A stretch of DNA of 40,843 nucleotides from positions 1 to 40,843 of the forward strand of contig JAIPJC010000013.1 of assembly GCA_021734345.1 (NCBI GenBank). The letters are read 5' to 3'. Shown here piece by piece: positions 1 through 9,275 of this stretch; position 1 is the first letter of the stretch, and each line of letters starts with the position of its first letter. The notes under the pieces were generated by a model. That model did no database searches. It was not told the DNA's origin and saw only the letters and a list, made by a program, of their open reading frames with translations. The stretch is from Kiritimatiellales bacterium (GTDB taxonomy: Bacteria; Verrucomicrobiota; Kiritimatiellia; Kiritimatiellales; Pontiellaceae). The translations under genes and the position numbers were made by a program.

Positions 1-759
1 GTTTGGACGGCGACCACCGGCTACGATCCCTACTTCTACCTCAATACTGGAAGCACGGACTCCGGAGCCGGAATCAATGCCGATCTCTACAAGACACTGC
101 AAGTCCGTCTGCGCGTGGACAAGCCGAACGCATCCAGCACCGCGCAATTCTTCTTCTTCCCGGAAACCGGCGGCGTGCATTCGGTGAATTTCTCTGTTCC
201 TCCGGACGGGCAATGGGTTGAGCGCACCATCGATCTTTCCACCAATCCCGATTGGCATGGCCACATGGCATCTGTCCGGCTTGATCCGACGCTTGCCTCT
301 AATGCGACCGTATCTGTTGACTGGGTGCGGTTCATGCCAGCCTCGGACGGCGACTTTGATGGCGATGGGATTCCCGACATCGTGGAAGGAACGGGGGATA
401 TGGATGGCGACGGGCTGGAAAACTTCCGCGACCCGGACTCGGATAGCGACGGTTTTCTGGATGCGGAAGAAGGAGCCGGGGACTTGGACGGTGACGGGGT
501 GCCGAACTTCCTCGATGCCGACACTCCTCCCGTGTACATTGAGGGGCCGGTGTTTTCTTCCGGCGGCACCGTTGAAATGCAGGTGGACGGCCGAGCCGGA
601 CAGACCTACCTCCTTGAACGAACAACGAGCCTGACCCTGCCGGATTGGGTCGCCGTGCAAACCACCGGGCCACTGGAAACGAACCAGCCCGTCTTGCTCA
701 TTGATGTGACCCCTCCCGGCGTCGCTGCATTCTATCGGATTGTCAGGGTTGATGGGTAG
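1..759 (+). CDS. C-terminal part of a secreted/surface protein with DxDGDG (thrombospondin type 3-like) calcium-binding repeats and a C-terminal module ending AFYRIV; 5' end outside window
   Basis: Frame 1 is open from base 1 to TAG at 757-759; [43 protein letters not shown] repeats. Confidence 0.75.
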   Translation, partial: VWTATTGYDPYFYLNTGSTDSGAGINADLYKTLQVRLRVDKPNASSTAQFFFFPETGGVHSVNFSVPPDGQWVERTIDLSTNPDWHGHMASVRLDPTLASNATVSVDWVRFMPASDGDFDGDGIPDIVEGTGDMDGDGLENFRDPDSDSDGFLDAEEGAGDLDGDGVPNFLDADTPPVYIEGPVFSSGGTVEMQVDGRAGQTYLLERTTSLTLPDWVAVQTTGPLETNQPVLLIDVTPPGVAAFYRIVRVDG

Positions 760-835
760 GGAGGAACGGAATGGATTTCCTGAGCAAAGCACCGGCTAGA
801 TGCCGGTTCGCATTCATTACAATGGAGCCGTCGGT

Positions 836-2839
836 ATGAAAAACAAACTCTGTTTAATAGTTTTAGCTGCTGTTCTAGCAGGCGCGGCGAAGGGAGCCGA
901 AGAGCATCCGGGGAGGCGCCCCAATGTCGTTTTTATCCTGTCGGACGACCACCGGGCGGACCTCATGGAATTCATGGGAAACCCTTATATCAAGACACCG
1001 ATTCTCGACCAAATGGCAAGGGATGGCGCAGTCTTCCAGAATGCGTTCTGCACGGCAGCTGTATGCACCCCTTCTCGGGCCTCCTTCTGGACAGGGCGGT
1101 ATTCCGAGAAAACCGGAGCACCCTGCATCGTCGATCAAGCGACAGGGTTCATCGAGCTTTCAAGGGTTTTTGCCGAAGATCTTCATGACAACGGATATAC
1201 CACTGCGTTTGTCGGAAAATGGCATCTGGGTGACGGGAAGACGCCGAAACGAGGATTCGATTACTGGGCCAGTTGGGACTGGGTGGGAAATGACTTTGAT
1301 TTCATTATCCATGAAAACGGGCTTCCGGTCCAGATGAGGGGATTCACCGACGACAACACCTCGCGAATGGCGGCGGAATTCATCCAGACGCATGCCGGGG
1401 ACGATAAGCCATTCTTCCTCTACCTAGGGCTGAAGGCACCGCACTTACCGTATGCCTATCCCGAGCGGATCGAGCATGCTTTCGATGGGGTTGACATTCC
1501 CCGTCCGGCATCTTTTGACGAGAACTACGATACCACGGGCAAGCTCGGGCTGAAAGGAACCTGCATCCGTGCGGCGGAATGGACATACGGGATTCCAAAG
1601 TTTGGAAGTTGGGAAAACTATGTGAAGTCCTATTACCGCGCCGCGCAGTCCATCGACGGATCGGTTGGCACGGTTCTTCGGTCCCTGAAAGATGCCGGGT
1701 TGGATAACAATACGCTGGTGATCTATTCATCCGACCAAGGCTACCATATTGGCGACCACGGACTGACCGAGAAACACTACACCTATCGCAACGTGCTTCA
1801 CATTCCCCTACTGATCCGCTACCCCGGACTCGTTGCGCCAGGAACCGTCTCCGACGATCTCGTTTCGGCCATCGACGTCGCGCCGACCATCCTGAATGCC
1901 TGCGGAGTGAAAAGCACGGCGGAAATGGATGGGAAAAGCCTGTTGCCGCTGCTGGAAAACGGCGGGCACGACCCGGATCCCCGCGAGGACATTTTCTGCG
2001 CGTTTGATGCGGATACCGACCGGGTGATCCTGCGCGGCAATTCCTGTGTCCGAACGAGGCAGTACAAGTTGATCTGGTTTTCGGACATCAATCATTGCGA
2101 ATTGTATGACGTGCAGAAAGATCCGGAAGAGATGAATAATCTGGCAGGCAATCTGGAGTTTGCCGCGACTTTGAAGGAAATGAAGCAGCGGCTTGAGCGA
2201 AAAATAAAAGAAACATCATGGGGCCAGTTGGAAAAACATCCGTTCACCGGAACCTGCTATGTCCTGGGGCCAGTCGCAATCCACGATGAAGAAGCGGTGC
2301 GCAAAGCCATTGCTGTTCGTGCAATCGACTACTCTTCGCCGATCCGCGCTTCCGGAAACACCTATGCATGGAAGCCTGTGAAAGTTCGGGGACCACTGGC
2401 TTTTGAGAAGATGTTTGGAAATCCCGGAGATCGGGGATTCGTGGCATTTCCGGTCATCAACAAGCAAGATTCCGTCGGCTTCCTCCAGATGGATGTCGGG
2501 GGAAACGGCCTGCCCTTGATGGGTATTTGGGATGGTCGAGTGGTTTTCGGAAACAAGCTGGCGGAGGAGATGCTCCATCAGGAAGCCGGGTTCCACCAGA
2601 AATTTTTTGAGTACTGCCCTCCGTTGCAGCCGGGGCGCAACGATGTGGTGGTGGAGTTTGCCGTGGAGGGAGGAAAGCCGCCGAATTTCGACATTACATT
2701 GACCTATGCGAAAAGCCTGCTCGAACTGCCCTCCATGGACTGCGGTAAGGAGGAAGAAGCGGTTCCGCTTCGACTTCGACCGCCGGTCCGGACGGAGATT
2801 CAGCTGCGGAACATTCTGTTGACGGGAGGAGGACTCTAA
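836..2839 (+). CDS. Sulfatase (S1 family, Cys-type) with signal peptide and a ~200-aa C-terminal extension
   Basis: PNVVFILSDDHRADLM, AAVCTPSRASFWTGRY (C-x-P-x-R formylglycine motif), GKWHLGD, YSSDQGYHIGDHG; ATG 836 gives the signal peptide MKNKLCLIVLAAVLAGAAKG. Confidence 0.93.
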   Translation: MKNKLCLIVLAAVLAGAAKGAEEHPGRRPNVVFILSDDHRADLMEFMGNPYIKTPILDQMARDGAVFQNAFCTAAVCTPSRASFWTGRYSEKTGAPCIVDQATGFIELSRVFAEDLHDNGYTTAFVGKWHLGDGKTPKRGFDYWASWDWVGNDFDFIIHENGLPVQMRGFTDDNTSRMAAEFIQTHAGDDKPFFLYLGLKAPHLPYAYPERIEHAFDGVDIPRPASFDENYDTTGKLGLKGTCIRAAEWTYGIPKFGSWENYVKSYYRAAQSIDGSVGTVLRSLKDAGLDNNTLVIYSSDQGYHIGDHGLTEKHYTYRNVLHIPLLIRYPGLVAPGTVSDDLVSAIDVAPTILNACGVKSTAEMDGKSLLPLLENGGHDPDPREDIFCAFDADTDRVILRGNSCVRTRQYKLIWFSDINHCELYDVQKDPEEMNNLAGNLEFAATLKEMKQRLERKIKETSWGQLEKHPFTGTCYVLGPVAIHDEEAVRKAIAVRAIDYSSPIRASGNTYAWKPVKVRGPLAFEKMFGNPGDRGFVAFPVINKQDSVGFLQMDVGGNGLPLMGIWDGRVVFGNKLAEEMLHQEAGFHQKFFEYCPPLQPGRNDVVVEFAVEGGKPPNFDITLTYAKSLLELPSMDCGKEEEAVPLRLRPPVRTEIQLRNILLTGGGL

Positions 2840-2842
2840 AAA

Positions 2843-3652
2843 ATGTCGATCAATCAATTTGCAGGACTGCGGAAAATCCGGCGGCTGGTCGAATCGTATC
2901 AGCGGCCGGTCGATAAGTTTGATCCGTCCGGATCATGGTCGCATCAGTACGATATTTACATGATTGCCCACTCCAATTTTGTGAATCTGGGAACCATTCG
3001 GGTTTCTCGAAAGCCGTCTAAAAATGGTGCGCGGCTTGAACTTCTGACCGTTCGTCCGACTGCGGAACCGAACCTGCAGCATTTCACGCAGGCAACGCTG
3101 GTATGCGAGGGCAATCTGCTTGCTTCGCCGCGGCAATGGAGCGTGACGACCAAAATCGCCGCATCGGAAACCGCCGCGCCGTATTTCAATTCCGGCATGA
3201 CCAAAACATCGGAGTTCAACAACGGACAGGTTTGCATTTCAGCTGACGGGAAAACGATGGATAAAACCATTCCGTTAACGGAACCGTACGGCTGCAAATT
3301 CTGCATGCTGGATGCCGTCCAGCGAATGCCCGCTGAAAAAGGATTCGTTATTCCGGAGTTCGTTTTCCTTGATGAATACGATCAAATTCGGTCTGGATAC
3401 CGGCTGGAGTTTCGGCAAAACACGTCGATCCAATTGAAGTATGAAACCGCGATGTTGAGTCTATTCACCATGGCCGGAACGGGACAAATTCCCGCTTCGT
3501 ACTGGCGGGATGCAACGGGTCGGCTGTTGTTCTTTGTTTCAGGTCTGGAGGTGTATGTACTTTCCGAGGAAAACGGAATCCCCCTTGGGTTTTATAAGGA
3601 ACCGGATGTGTTTAAGCAGTCGGCTCAACTCATGAAGAAGGAGGGAGAATGA
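2843..3652 (+). CDS. Hypothetical protein between two sulfatases, no evident signal peptide
   Basis: 269-aa ORF starting 3 nt after the upstream stop and overlapping the next start (ATGA); no family recognised. Confidence 0.8.
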   Translation: MSINQFAGLRKIRRLVESYQRPVDKFDPSGSWSHQYDIYMIAHSNFVNLGTIRVSRKPSKNGARLELLTVRPTAEPNLQHFTQATLVCEGNLLASPRQWSVTTKIAASETAAPYFNSGMTKTSEFNNGQVCISADGKTMDKTIPLTEPYGCKFCMLDAVQRMPAEKGFVIPEFVFLDEYDQIRSGYRLEFRQNTSIQLKYETAMLSLFTMAGTGQIPASYWRDATGRLLFFVSGLEVYVLSEENGIPLGFYKEPDVFKQSAQLMKKEGE

Positions 3653-5169
3653 GTTTGAATCGGAGAGATTTTCTCGGGTCAGCGGTGGGCGGAACGCTTC
3701 TTTCCCTGAGCGGCGGATCGGTCGGTGCTGCTCCGATAGGAACAGATCGTCCCAATATTCTGATGATCATAGTTGATCAGATGAATCTCGATGCCATTTC
3801 GGCATACCGGGAAATTCTGAAAGATCCGGCGTACGGCTGCCACTGGCTGAACACGCCCAACCTCGACTATCTGGTGGGCAATGGGACGTCGTTTATCGAG
3901 TCGCACAGCGCCGACCCGATCTGCTGCCCAGCGCGGGCCTCGGTTTTTACCGGCCGCATGTCCTGCGAGCACGGTGTGTTCTACAACAATATCGGCATTG
4001 ACGCCGATGTTCCAAACCTCGGACAGTGGTTGGAGAGAGAGGCGGGGTATAAAACCGTCTACTGCGGCAAATGGCATGCCGGCGGCGCGTGGAACTGCCC
4101 GACGATTTCCGGGGTCCGGAAAATTCCTGGGTTTGACATACTGCCGGTCGGCAGTCACTACGGAGTCGGACGAACGCTGGATTACGAAGTGTCGACATCA
4201 ACGGAAGCCTTTGTCCGCAACTACAAGGATCCCCGACCGTTGTTCATGGTCGCCGGGTTGCTCAATCCGCACGACATCTGTTTCTGGCATCCCGTTTCCA
4301 GCCGCGGACTGATCACGCTCGATGAGGATTATTATGGTCTGGGCGAAGCCTTGCCGTCCCTGCCGCCGAATCAGGATGTCTCGTTTGATGAGACGGGGAT
4401 AACAGATCGCAATAAAATCGATCCCAACCAGTGGGGCGACATGCAGTGGAAAAATTACATCCACGACTACCTGCGCCAGATTGAAATCCTTGATCGCGAC
4501 GTCGGGCGGATGCTCGATGCCGTTCGTGCGCGCGACGACAACACGGTGGTGATCTTCACATCCGATCACGGCGACGGAGCCGGGCGGCATCGACGGGTCG
4601 GAAAATGGCAGCCGTATGAAAGTTCGGTTAAGGTGCCGCTGATCATCTATGGGCCGGGGGTGCGCGCCGGCGCAGTGGATCAGAAACATCTGGTCAGCGG
4701 CGTCGATCTGTTCCCCACCGTTTGCGAGCTGGCCGGAGCGGTTTCGCCGCAGAACATGCGCGGATACTCACTGGTGCCGCTTCTGCGCGGAACGGCGATG
4801 CAGGAATGGCGCGATCATGTTTATTATTCCTTCCAGCACACCGGTCGCTGCATCCGGACGAAGAAATATAAATATGTGATGCGCTACAAATTTTCTGGGC
4901 AGGTCTCAAAGCCGCCATCTGGTCCGGAGGTGCCCGACCTGCCCTTTGTTCTGAAAGAAGGCGGTGCGGCGTCGCGGTTTGTTCCTGGCGAAGGTGACCG
5001 CTTTGAAAAAGAGCCGAACGAATTTCTGTTCGATATAGAAAACGATCCATGGGAAACGAGAAACCTTGCCGGGGATCCGCAATATTCCACCGTGCTTGAA
5101 GCGCACGAACAGCTCCTGCGGAACTGGGAGGCCATGCTCGACATTGGAACTCGGCATGATCGGAACTAG
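3649..5169 (+). CDS. Sulfatase (S1 family), Tat-like leader
   Basis: NRRDFLGSAVGG leader, PNILMIIVDQMNLD, DPICCPARASVFTGRM motif, FTSDHGDGAG. Confidence 0.92.
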   Translation: MSLNRRDFLGSAVGGTLLSLSGGSVGAAPIGTDRPNILMIIVDQMNLDAISAYREILKDPAYGCHWLNTPNLDYLVGNGTSFIESHSADPICCPARASVFTGRMSCEHGVFYNNIGIDADVPNLGQWLEREAGYKTVYCGKWHAGGAWNCPTISGVRKIPGFDILPVGSHYGVGRTLDYEVSTSTEAFVRNYKDPRPLFMVAGLLNPHDICFWHPVSSRGLITLDEDYYGLGEALPSLPPNQDVSFDETGITDRNKIDPNQWGDMQWKNYIHDYLRQIEILDRDVGRMLDAVRARDDNTVVIFTSDHGDGAGRHRRVGKWQPYESSVKVPLIIYGPGVRAGAVDQKHLVSGVDLFPTVCELAGAVSPQNMRGYSLVPLLRGTAMQEWRDHVYYSFQHTGRCIRTKKYKYVMRYKFSGQVSKPPSGPEVPDLPFVLKEGGAASRFVPGEGDRFEKEPNEFLFDIENDPWETRNLAGDPQYSTVLEAHEQLLRNWEAMLDIGTRHDRN

Positions 5170-5292
5170 AACCTATCCTAAAAGCCATTTATCGCCCGGT
5201 CAGGGAGCCGGAGCTACATGCATTTTCCAGAAAAACCACACGCTGTAGGCCACGTGCCCTCACACGGCGGCGGTTTTGGGATAGGTTCTAGT
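5165..5292 (+). mobile_element. MITE-like element or IS remnant with terminal inverted repeats
   Basis: actagaacctatcc (5165-5178) and ggataggttctagt (5279-5292) are perfect reverse complements (14 bp); the match extends inward imperfectly to ~22 bp (cctaaaagc / cggttttggg); no transposase ORF inside. Confidence 0.65.
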
Positions 5293-5465
5293 GAGACCCG
5301 CGATAAATAAAGTCCATCAATCCAACCGCTTCATCCATGGATATGAACTCCAGATCGTCGTACCTTACGTTGGTTTCGGAAGAGCTGCGGAAATAGTGTG
5401 GCATGGAAGCCTTCCATCAGGATCTTTCGAATAGGATATCATTGAAACCAACAAAGGAGAAAGAC

Positions 5466-6824
5466 ATGGGAAAGACAAGATACATCTATATTTGTTTGCT
5501 GGCGGCACTGGCCGGAACAGCGAGCGGTTCGTATACATTCACCGGAGCACAAAACAACCAGTTGTTGACCGCAACGAACTGGGTCGAGAATGTGTCGCCC
5601 GTCAATCAGCATCTTGTTTTTGCGGATAATGGGTGGACGAGCCGAAACATGGTCACCACTGGGGGAGCGGGGTACCTGTACGCGCTGTCCATGACCGTGA
5701 ACTCGAATGTCAACAGCGTGACAACCGACGAGTTCCAGATTAACGGGTGGACTGCGACTTCCCGTGTCTTTTGCTACAACGGCGTTTCCGTTGATGCGGA
5801 CGTATCCAAAAATGTTCGCCTGTCGGGTTATTGGGGATTTAACGCGGGAGTGAATGCGAATCCCGTCTTCCAGCATTACGGATCCGGTATTTTGCAAATG
5901 CAGGTGAGCCAGTATGGCCTGGTCGGTACGATAAACTCGGTGAGATTCAAGGGGAATAATTTGAACAAGGTTTCCGTAACGACCTTCAGCCAGAATTGGA
6001 TCGGAACCACAATTCTTGACAACGTCGACATGGCGATTGCCCGGCCCACTGCCGGTGCTACGACCAATGCGATAGGTTCCGGCCTACTTGATCTGACCGC
6101 CGGCTCCAAGCTGTCACTGACCGGCTATGCGGTTCTTGGCAATTCCGAGATCCAGATCGAAAACGGAACCGTGTTCGACGTGTCCGGAATAGCGGGCGGG
6201 GTGTTTACAAACGCCACGCTTCTCCAAGGAAAAGGGACGGTCGTTGGCGACATCTATCAGACAGGAGCCCTCCGTGCCGGCCCAGGAATTGGGACTTTTA
6301 CATTCCAAGGGGGGCTCGCCGTGGCGGAAACGTCGTCGGTAGGATTCGAGCTTGGCACCGGATCGTATGATGTTCTTGCGAATGACGGAGGGGATACCCT
6401 CGTGGTGGCCGAGGGCTCCGAATGGAAGTTCAACGGCATGGGGGCTGAACTTCTGAATGGAATACCTATGACTGTGTTGGCCGGTTGGGGCAGTATTTCG
6501 GGATCCAGTACAAACATCGTCCTAACCAATTTTGCGGAAGGCTATTCCCTCGACACATCCGAATTGTTCACGAGCGGCGTGGTTACGGTGCGCTACAGCG
6601 GCCCCCCGCCCGCCTCCCAAATTTCAGTGGCCGATAGCAACAGCGTTGTAATTTGCTGGGACGGCGGAACCAACAAGGCTTATGCAGTCCAGCGCAAGAC
6701 AGACCTACTCTTCGGAACTTGGAGCAATGTGGTCGAGGGGGTCATCTCAGGGAATGGCGGCATGGTTTGCGTAACGAACGATACGTCCGCCTCGCAGGCC
6801 TTCTACCAGGTTGTGTTCGAATAG
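5466..6824 (+). CDS. Secreted beta-rich (autotransporter/adhesin-like) protein, paralog A, with a C-terminal module ending AFYQVVFE
   Basis: Signal peptide MGKTRYIYICLLAALAGTASG; repetitive beta-rich sequence; near-identical along most of its length to the next ORF. Confidence 0.85.
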   Translation: MGKTRYIYICLLAALAGTASGSYTFTGAQNNQLLTATNWVENVSPVNQHLVFADNGWTSRNMVTTGGAGYLYALSMTVNSNVNSVTTDEFQINGWTATSRVFCYNGVSVDADVSKNVRLSGYWGFNAGVNANPVFQHYGSGILQMQVSQYGLVGTINSVRFKGNNLNKVSVTTFSQNWIGTTILDNVDMAIARPTAGATTNAIGSGLLDLTAGSKLSLTGYAVLGNSEIQIENGTVFDVSGIAGGVFTNATLLQGKGTVVGDIYQTGALRAGPGIGTFTFQGGLAVAETSSVGFELGTGSYDVLANDGGDTLVVAEGSEWKFNGMGAELLNGIPMTVLAGWGSISGSSTNIVLTNFAEGYSLDTSELFTSGVVTVRYSGPPPASQISVADSNSVVICWDGGTNKAYAVQRKTDLLFGTWSNVVEGVISGNGGMVCVTNDTSASQAFYQVVFE

Positions 6825-6855
6825 GACATCATTGAAACTCAGGAAAAGGTTCGTT

Positions 6856-8061
6856 ATGAAAAATAAAAAGTGCATACACATTTGCTTGATGGCGGCCATG
6901 GCCGGAACAGCGTTTGGCGCGTATACTTTCAACGGGGCAGTCAACAACCAGTTGTTGACCGCAGGGAACTGGGTCGAGGGCGTGTCGCCCGTCAATCAGC
7001 ACCTTGTTTTTGCGGATAATGGGTGGATGAGCCGAAGCATGGTCACCACCGGGGGCGCAGGGTATCTGTACGCGCTGTCCATGACCGTGAACTCTAATGT
7101 CAACAGCGTGACAACCCCCGAGTTCCAGATCAACGGGTGGACTGCGGGTTCCCGTGTCTTTTCCTACAACGGCGTTGCCATCGATGCGGGCGTATCCAAA
7201 AACGTTCGACTGTCGGGCTATTGGGGATTTAACGCAGGGGTAAATGCGAATCCCGTCTTCCAGCATTACGGATCCGGCGTTTTGGAAATGAAGGTGGGCC
7301 AGTATAGCCAAGTGGGCACGATAAGCTCGGTTAGTTTCAAGGGAAATAATTTGAACAAGGTTTCCGTAACGACCTTCAACCAGAACTGGACCGGAACCAC
7401 GGTTCTTGACAACGTCGATATGGCGATTGACCGGCCTACTGCCGGGGCCGGGGTCAATGCGGTTGGCTCGGGGCTTCTTTCGCTAACCTCCGGCTCCAAG
7501 CTGTCGATGACCGACTATGCGGCTCTTGGCAATTCCGAAATCCGGATCGCAGACGGGAGCGTGTTCGATGTGTCCGGAATGGCGGGTGGGGTCTTTACAA
7601 ACGCCGCGCTTCTCCAAGGAAAAGGGACGATCGTTGGCGACATTTACCAGACAGGAGCCCTTCGCGCCGGTCCGGGGGTTGGAACGCTTACATTCCAGGA
7701 TGGGCTCACGGTGGCTGAAACATCGTCGGTGGGTTTCGAGCTTTTTCCCGGTGGCTTTGATCTCCTCGCGAATGACGGTGGGGATACCCTTATGGTGGCC
7801 GAGGGCTCCGAATGGAATTTCAACGGTGCGGGGGCTGAGCTCCTGAATGGGGCGACCCTGGCTGTTTTGGACGGTTGGGGAAGTATTTCAGGTTCAAGCA
7901 CTAATATAGTCTTAAGCAATTTTGCGGAAGGTTATTCCCTCGACACATCCGAGTTGTTCACTAGCGGGGTGGTTACCGTAATCCCGGAGCCTGCCACATT
8001 GGGTCTGGTTGCCTTCATCGCCATCGGCATGTTGACCATTCGTCGGGTTCTGGCTTTGTAG
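6856..8061 (+). CDS. Secreted beta-rich protein, paralog B, with PEP-CTERM sorting signal
   Basis: Signal peptide MKNKKCIHICLMAAMAGTAFG; C-terminus VIPEPATLGLVAFIAIGMLTIRRVLAL. Confidence 0.9.
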   Translation: MKNKKCIHICLMAAMAGTAFGAYTFNGAVNNQLLTAGNWVEGVSPVNQHLVFADNGWMSRSMVTTGGAGYLYALSMTVNSNVNSVTTPEFQINGWTAGSRVFSYNGVAIDAGVSKNVRLSGYWGFNAGVNANPVFQHYGSGVLEMKVGQYSQVGTISSVSFKGNNLNKVSVTTFNQNWTGTTVLDNVDMAIDRPTAGAGVNAVGSGLLSLTSGSKLSMTDYAALGNSEIRIADGSVFDVSGMAGGVFTNAALLQGKGTIVGDIYQTGALRAGPGVGTLTFQDGLTVAETSSVGFELFPGGFDLLANDGGDTLMVAEGSEWNFNGAGAELLNGATLAVLDGWGSISGSSTNIVLSNFAEGYSLDTSELFTSGVVTVIPEPATLGLVAFIAIGMLTIRRVLAL

Positions 8062-8079
8062 ATGGAACCACTTGTTTGG

Positions 8080-8111
8080 AAACAAAGCCTCTTCGGGAAG
8101 AGGCTTTGTTT
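8080..8111 (+). terminator. Rho-independent terminator
   Basis: Perfect 14-bp stem aaacaaagcctctt-cggg-aagaggctttgttt just after the paralog B stop. Confidence 0.85.
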
Positions 8112-8231
8112 ATTCAAACCCATGACGATGAATCAATGGTTCTATGGGAAGGTAGTTGTGCCAACTTTGGAATGTATGGTTTCAGGTGTTTGTTTTATGT
8201 AATCCTCCAACTGCAAGAAATGGACAAGGAT

Positions 8232-9275
8232 ATGAGCAGGCCGAATATTATTTTTGATACGGATATGGGGAACGATGTGGACGATGTGCTGGCGCAGGTG
8301 TTGCTACATTCGTTTGTTCAGGACGGGGCTGCCGATTTCGATGTGGCGCTGGTGAACAAAGGAAGCCTGTTGGCTCCGGCATTTACGGATTTGATCAACC
8401 GGTTCTGCGGCAGAACCGACATCGAGGTTGGCTTCTGTCCCAACGGGCCGACACCGGAAGAGGGGCTGTTTCTCCGCCCTGTATTGGAGGAAAGCGAAGG
8501 CCTGCTCCCCTACGACCCGGACACGAAGAAGTGGCCGGATGCGGTTTCGCTGCTCCGGCGCCACCTCGCATCGATCCCCGATCGGAGCGGGGTCTATGTC
8601 TCGATTGGCTTTTGCACCATTCTGTCCCGGTTTTTGGAATCGGGTCCTGATGAATATTCCACATTGACCGGGGTTGAACTGGCAACCCGCAAGCTTCGGT
8701 TTGTCTCTTTGATGGCCGGGAATTTTGATGCGCAGGTCATGCAGAATCCAACGCCGGAAAACGCAGAGCATAATATCGTGAAGGACATTCCCTCAGCGGT
8801 TCAGGCGATTACGTTGTGCCCGGTTCCGATGGTTTTCAGCGGGTTTGAGGTCGGAGTCGAATGCTGTTTCCCTCGTCGGGTCGTTCGGGAAGAGATGAAT
8901 TGGTGTAAGTTCAACCCGCTGAAGATGGCCTATGGGTTGTACCTCGGCATGGAGCATGACCGACCCTTGTGGGACCTGACCAGTCTGCTGCATGCCGTGT
9001 TCCCCGACGAGGGTCATTTCGATGTCTCCGAGCCGGGAACCGTTACGGTTTCGGACAGCGGACACACGATGTTTCATCCCGACGCGTCAGGGTTGCATCG
9101 CTATTTGATTTTGAAAGACGAGCGGCTTCCCGAAATCATCGATCTTTTTTCCAAGGGATGCTCGCGGCGCTTCGACAGCGCCTTTGAACCGGCCTTGGCA
9201 GCGGAATGCCGCTCCGCAGAGGAGCTTGCCACGGAACGGTGCATGGCTGGTTTTAAGGAGCCGAATTATGTTTAG
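8232..9275 (+). CDS. Nucleoside hydrolase (IUNH) family protein, predicted cytosolic
   Basis: IIFDTDMGNDVDDVLA (DTDxGxDxDD motif); possible alternative ATG at 8220. Confidence 0.85.
   Translation: MSRPNIIFDTDMGNDVDDVLAQVLLHSFVQDGAADFDVALVNKGSLLAPAFTDLINRFCGRTDIEVGFCPNGPTPEEGLFLRPVLEESEGLLPYDPDTKKWPDAVSLLRRHLASIPDRSGVYVSIGFCTILSRFLESGPDEYSTLTGVELATRKLRFVSLMAGNFDAQVMQNPTPENAEHNIVKDIPSAVQAITLCPVPMVFSGFEVGVECCFPRRVVREEMNWCKFNPLKMAYGLYLGMEHDRPLWDLTSLLHAVFPDEGHFDVSEPGTVTVSDSGHTMFHPDASGLHRYLILKDERLPEIIDLFSKGCSRRFDSAFEPALAAECRSAEELATERCMAGFKEPNYV

Noticed and set aside
5403-5465. Upstream extension of paralog A (MEAFHQDLSNRISLKPTKEKD)
   Set aside because: It precedes the signal peptide and matches the degraded 3' end of a paralog; ATG 5466 with an aaaggag RBS is the likely start.
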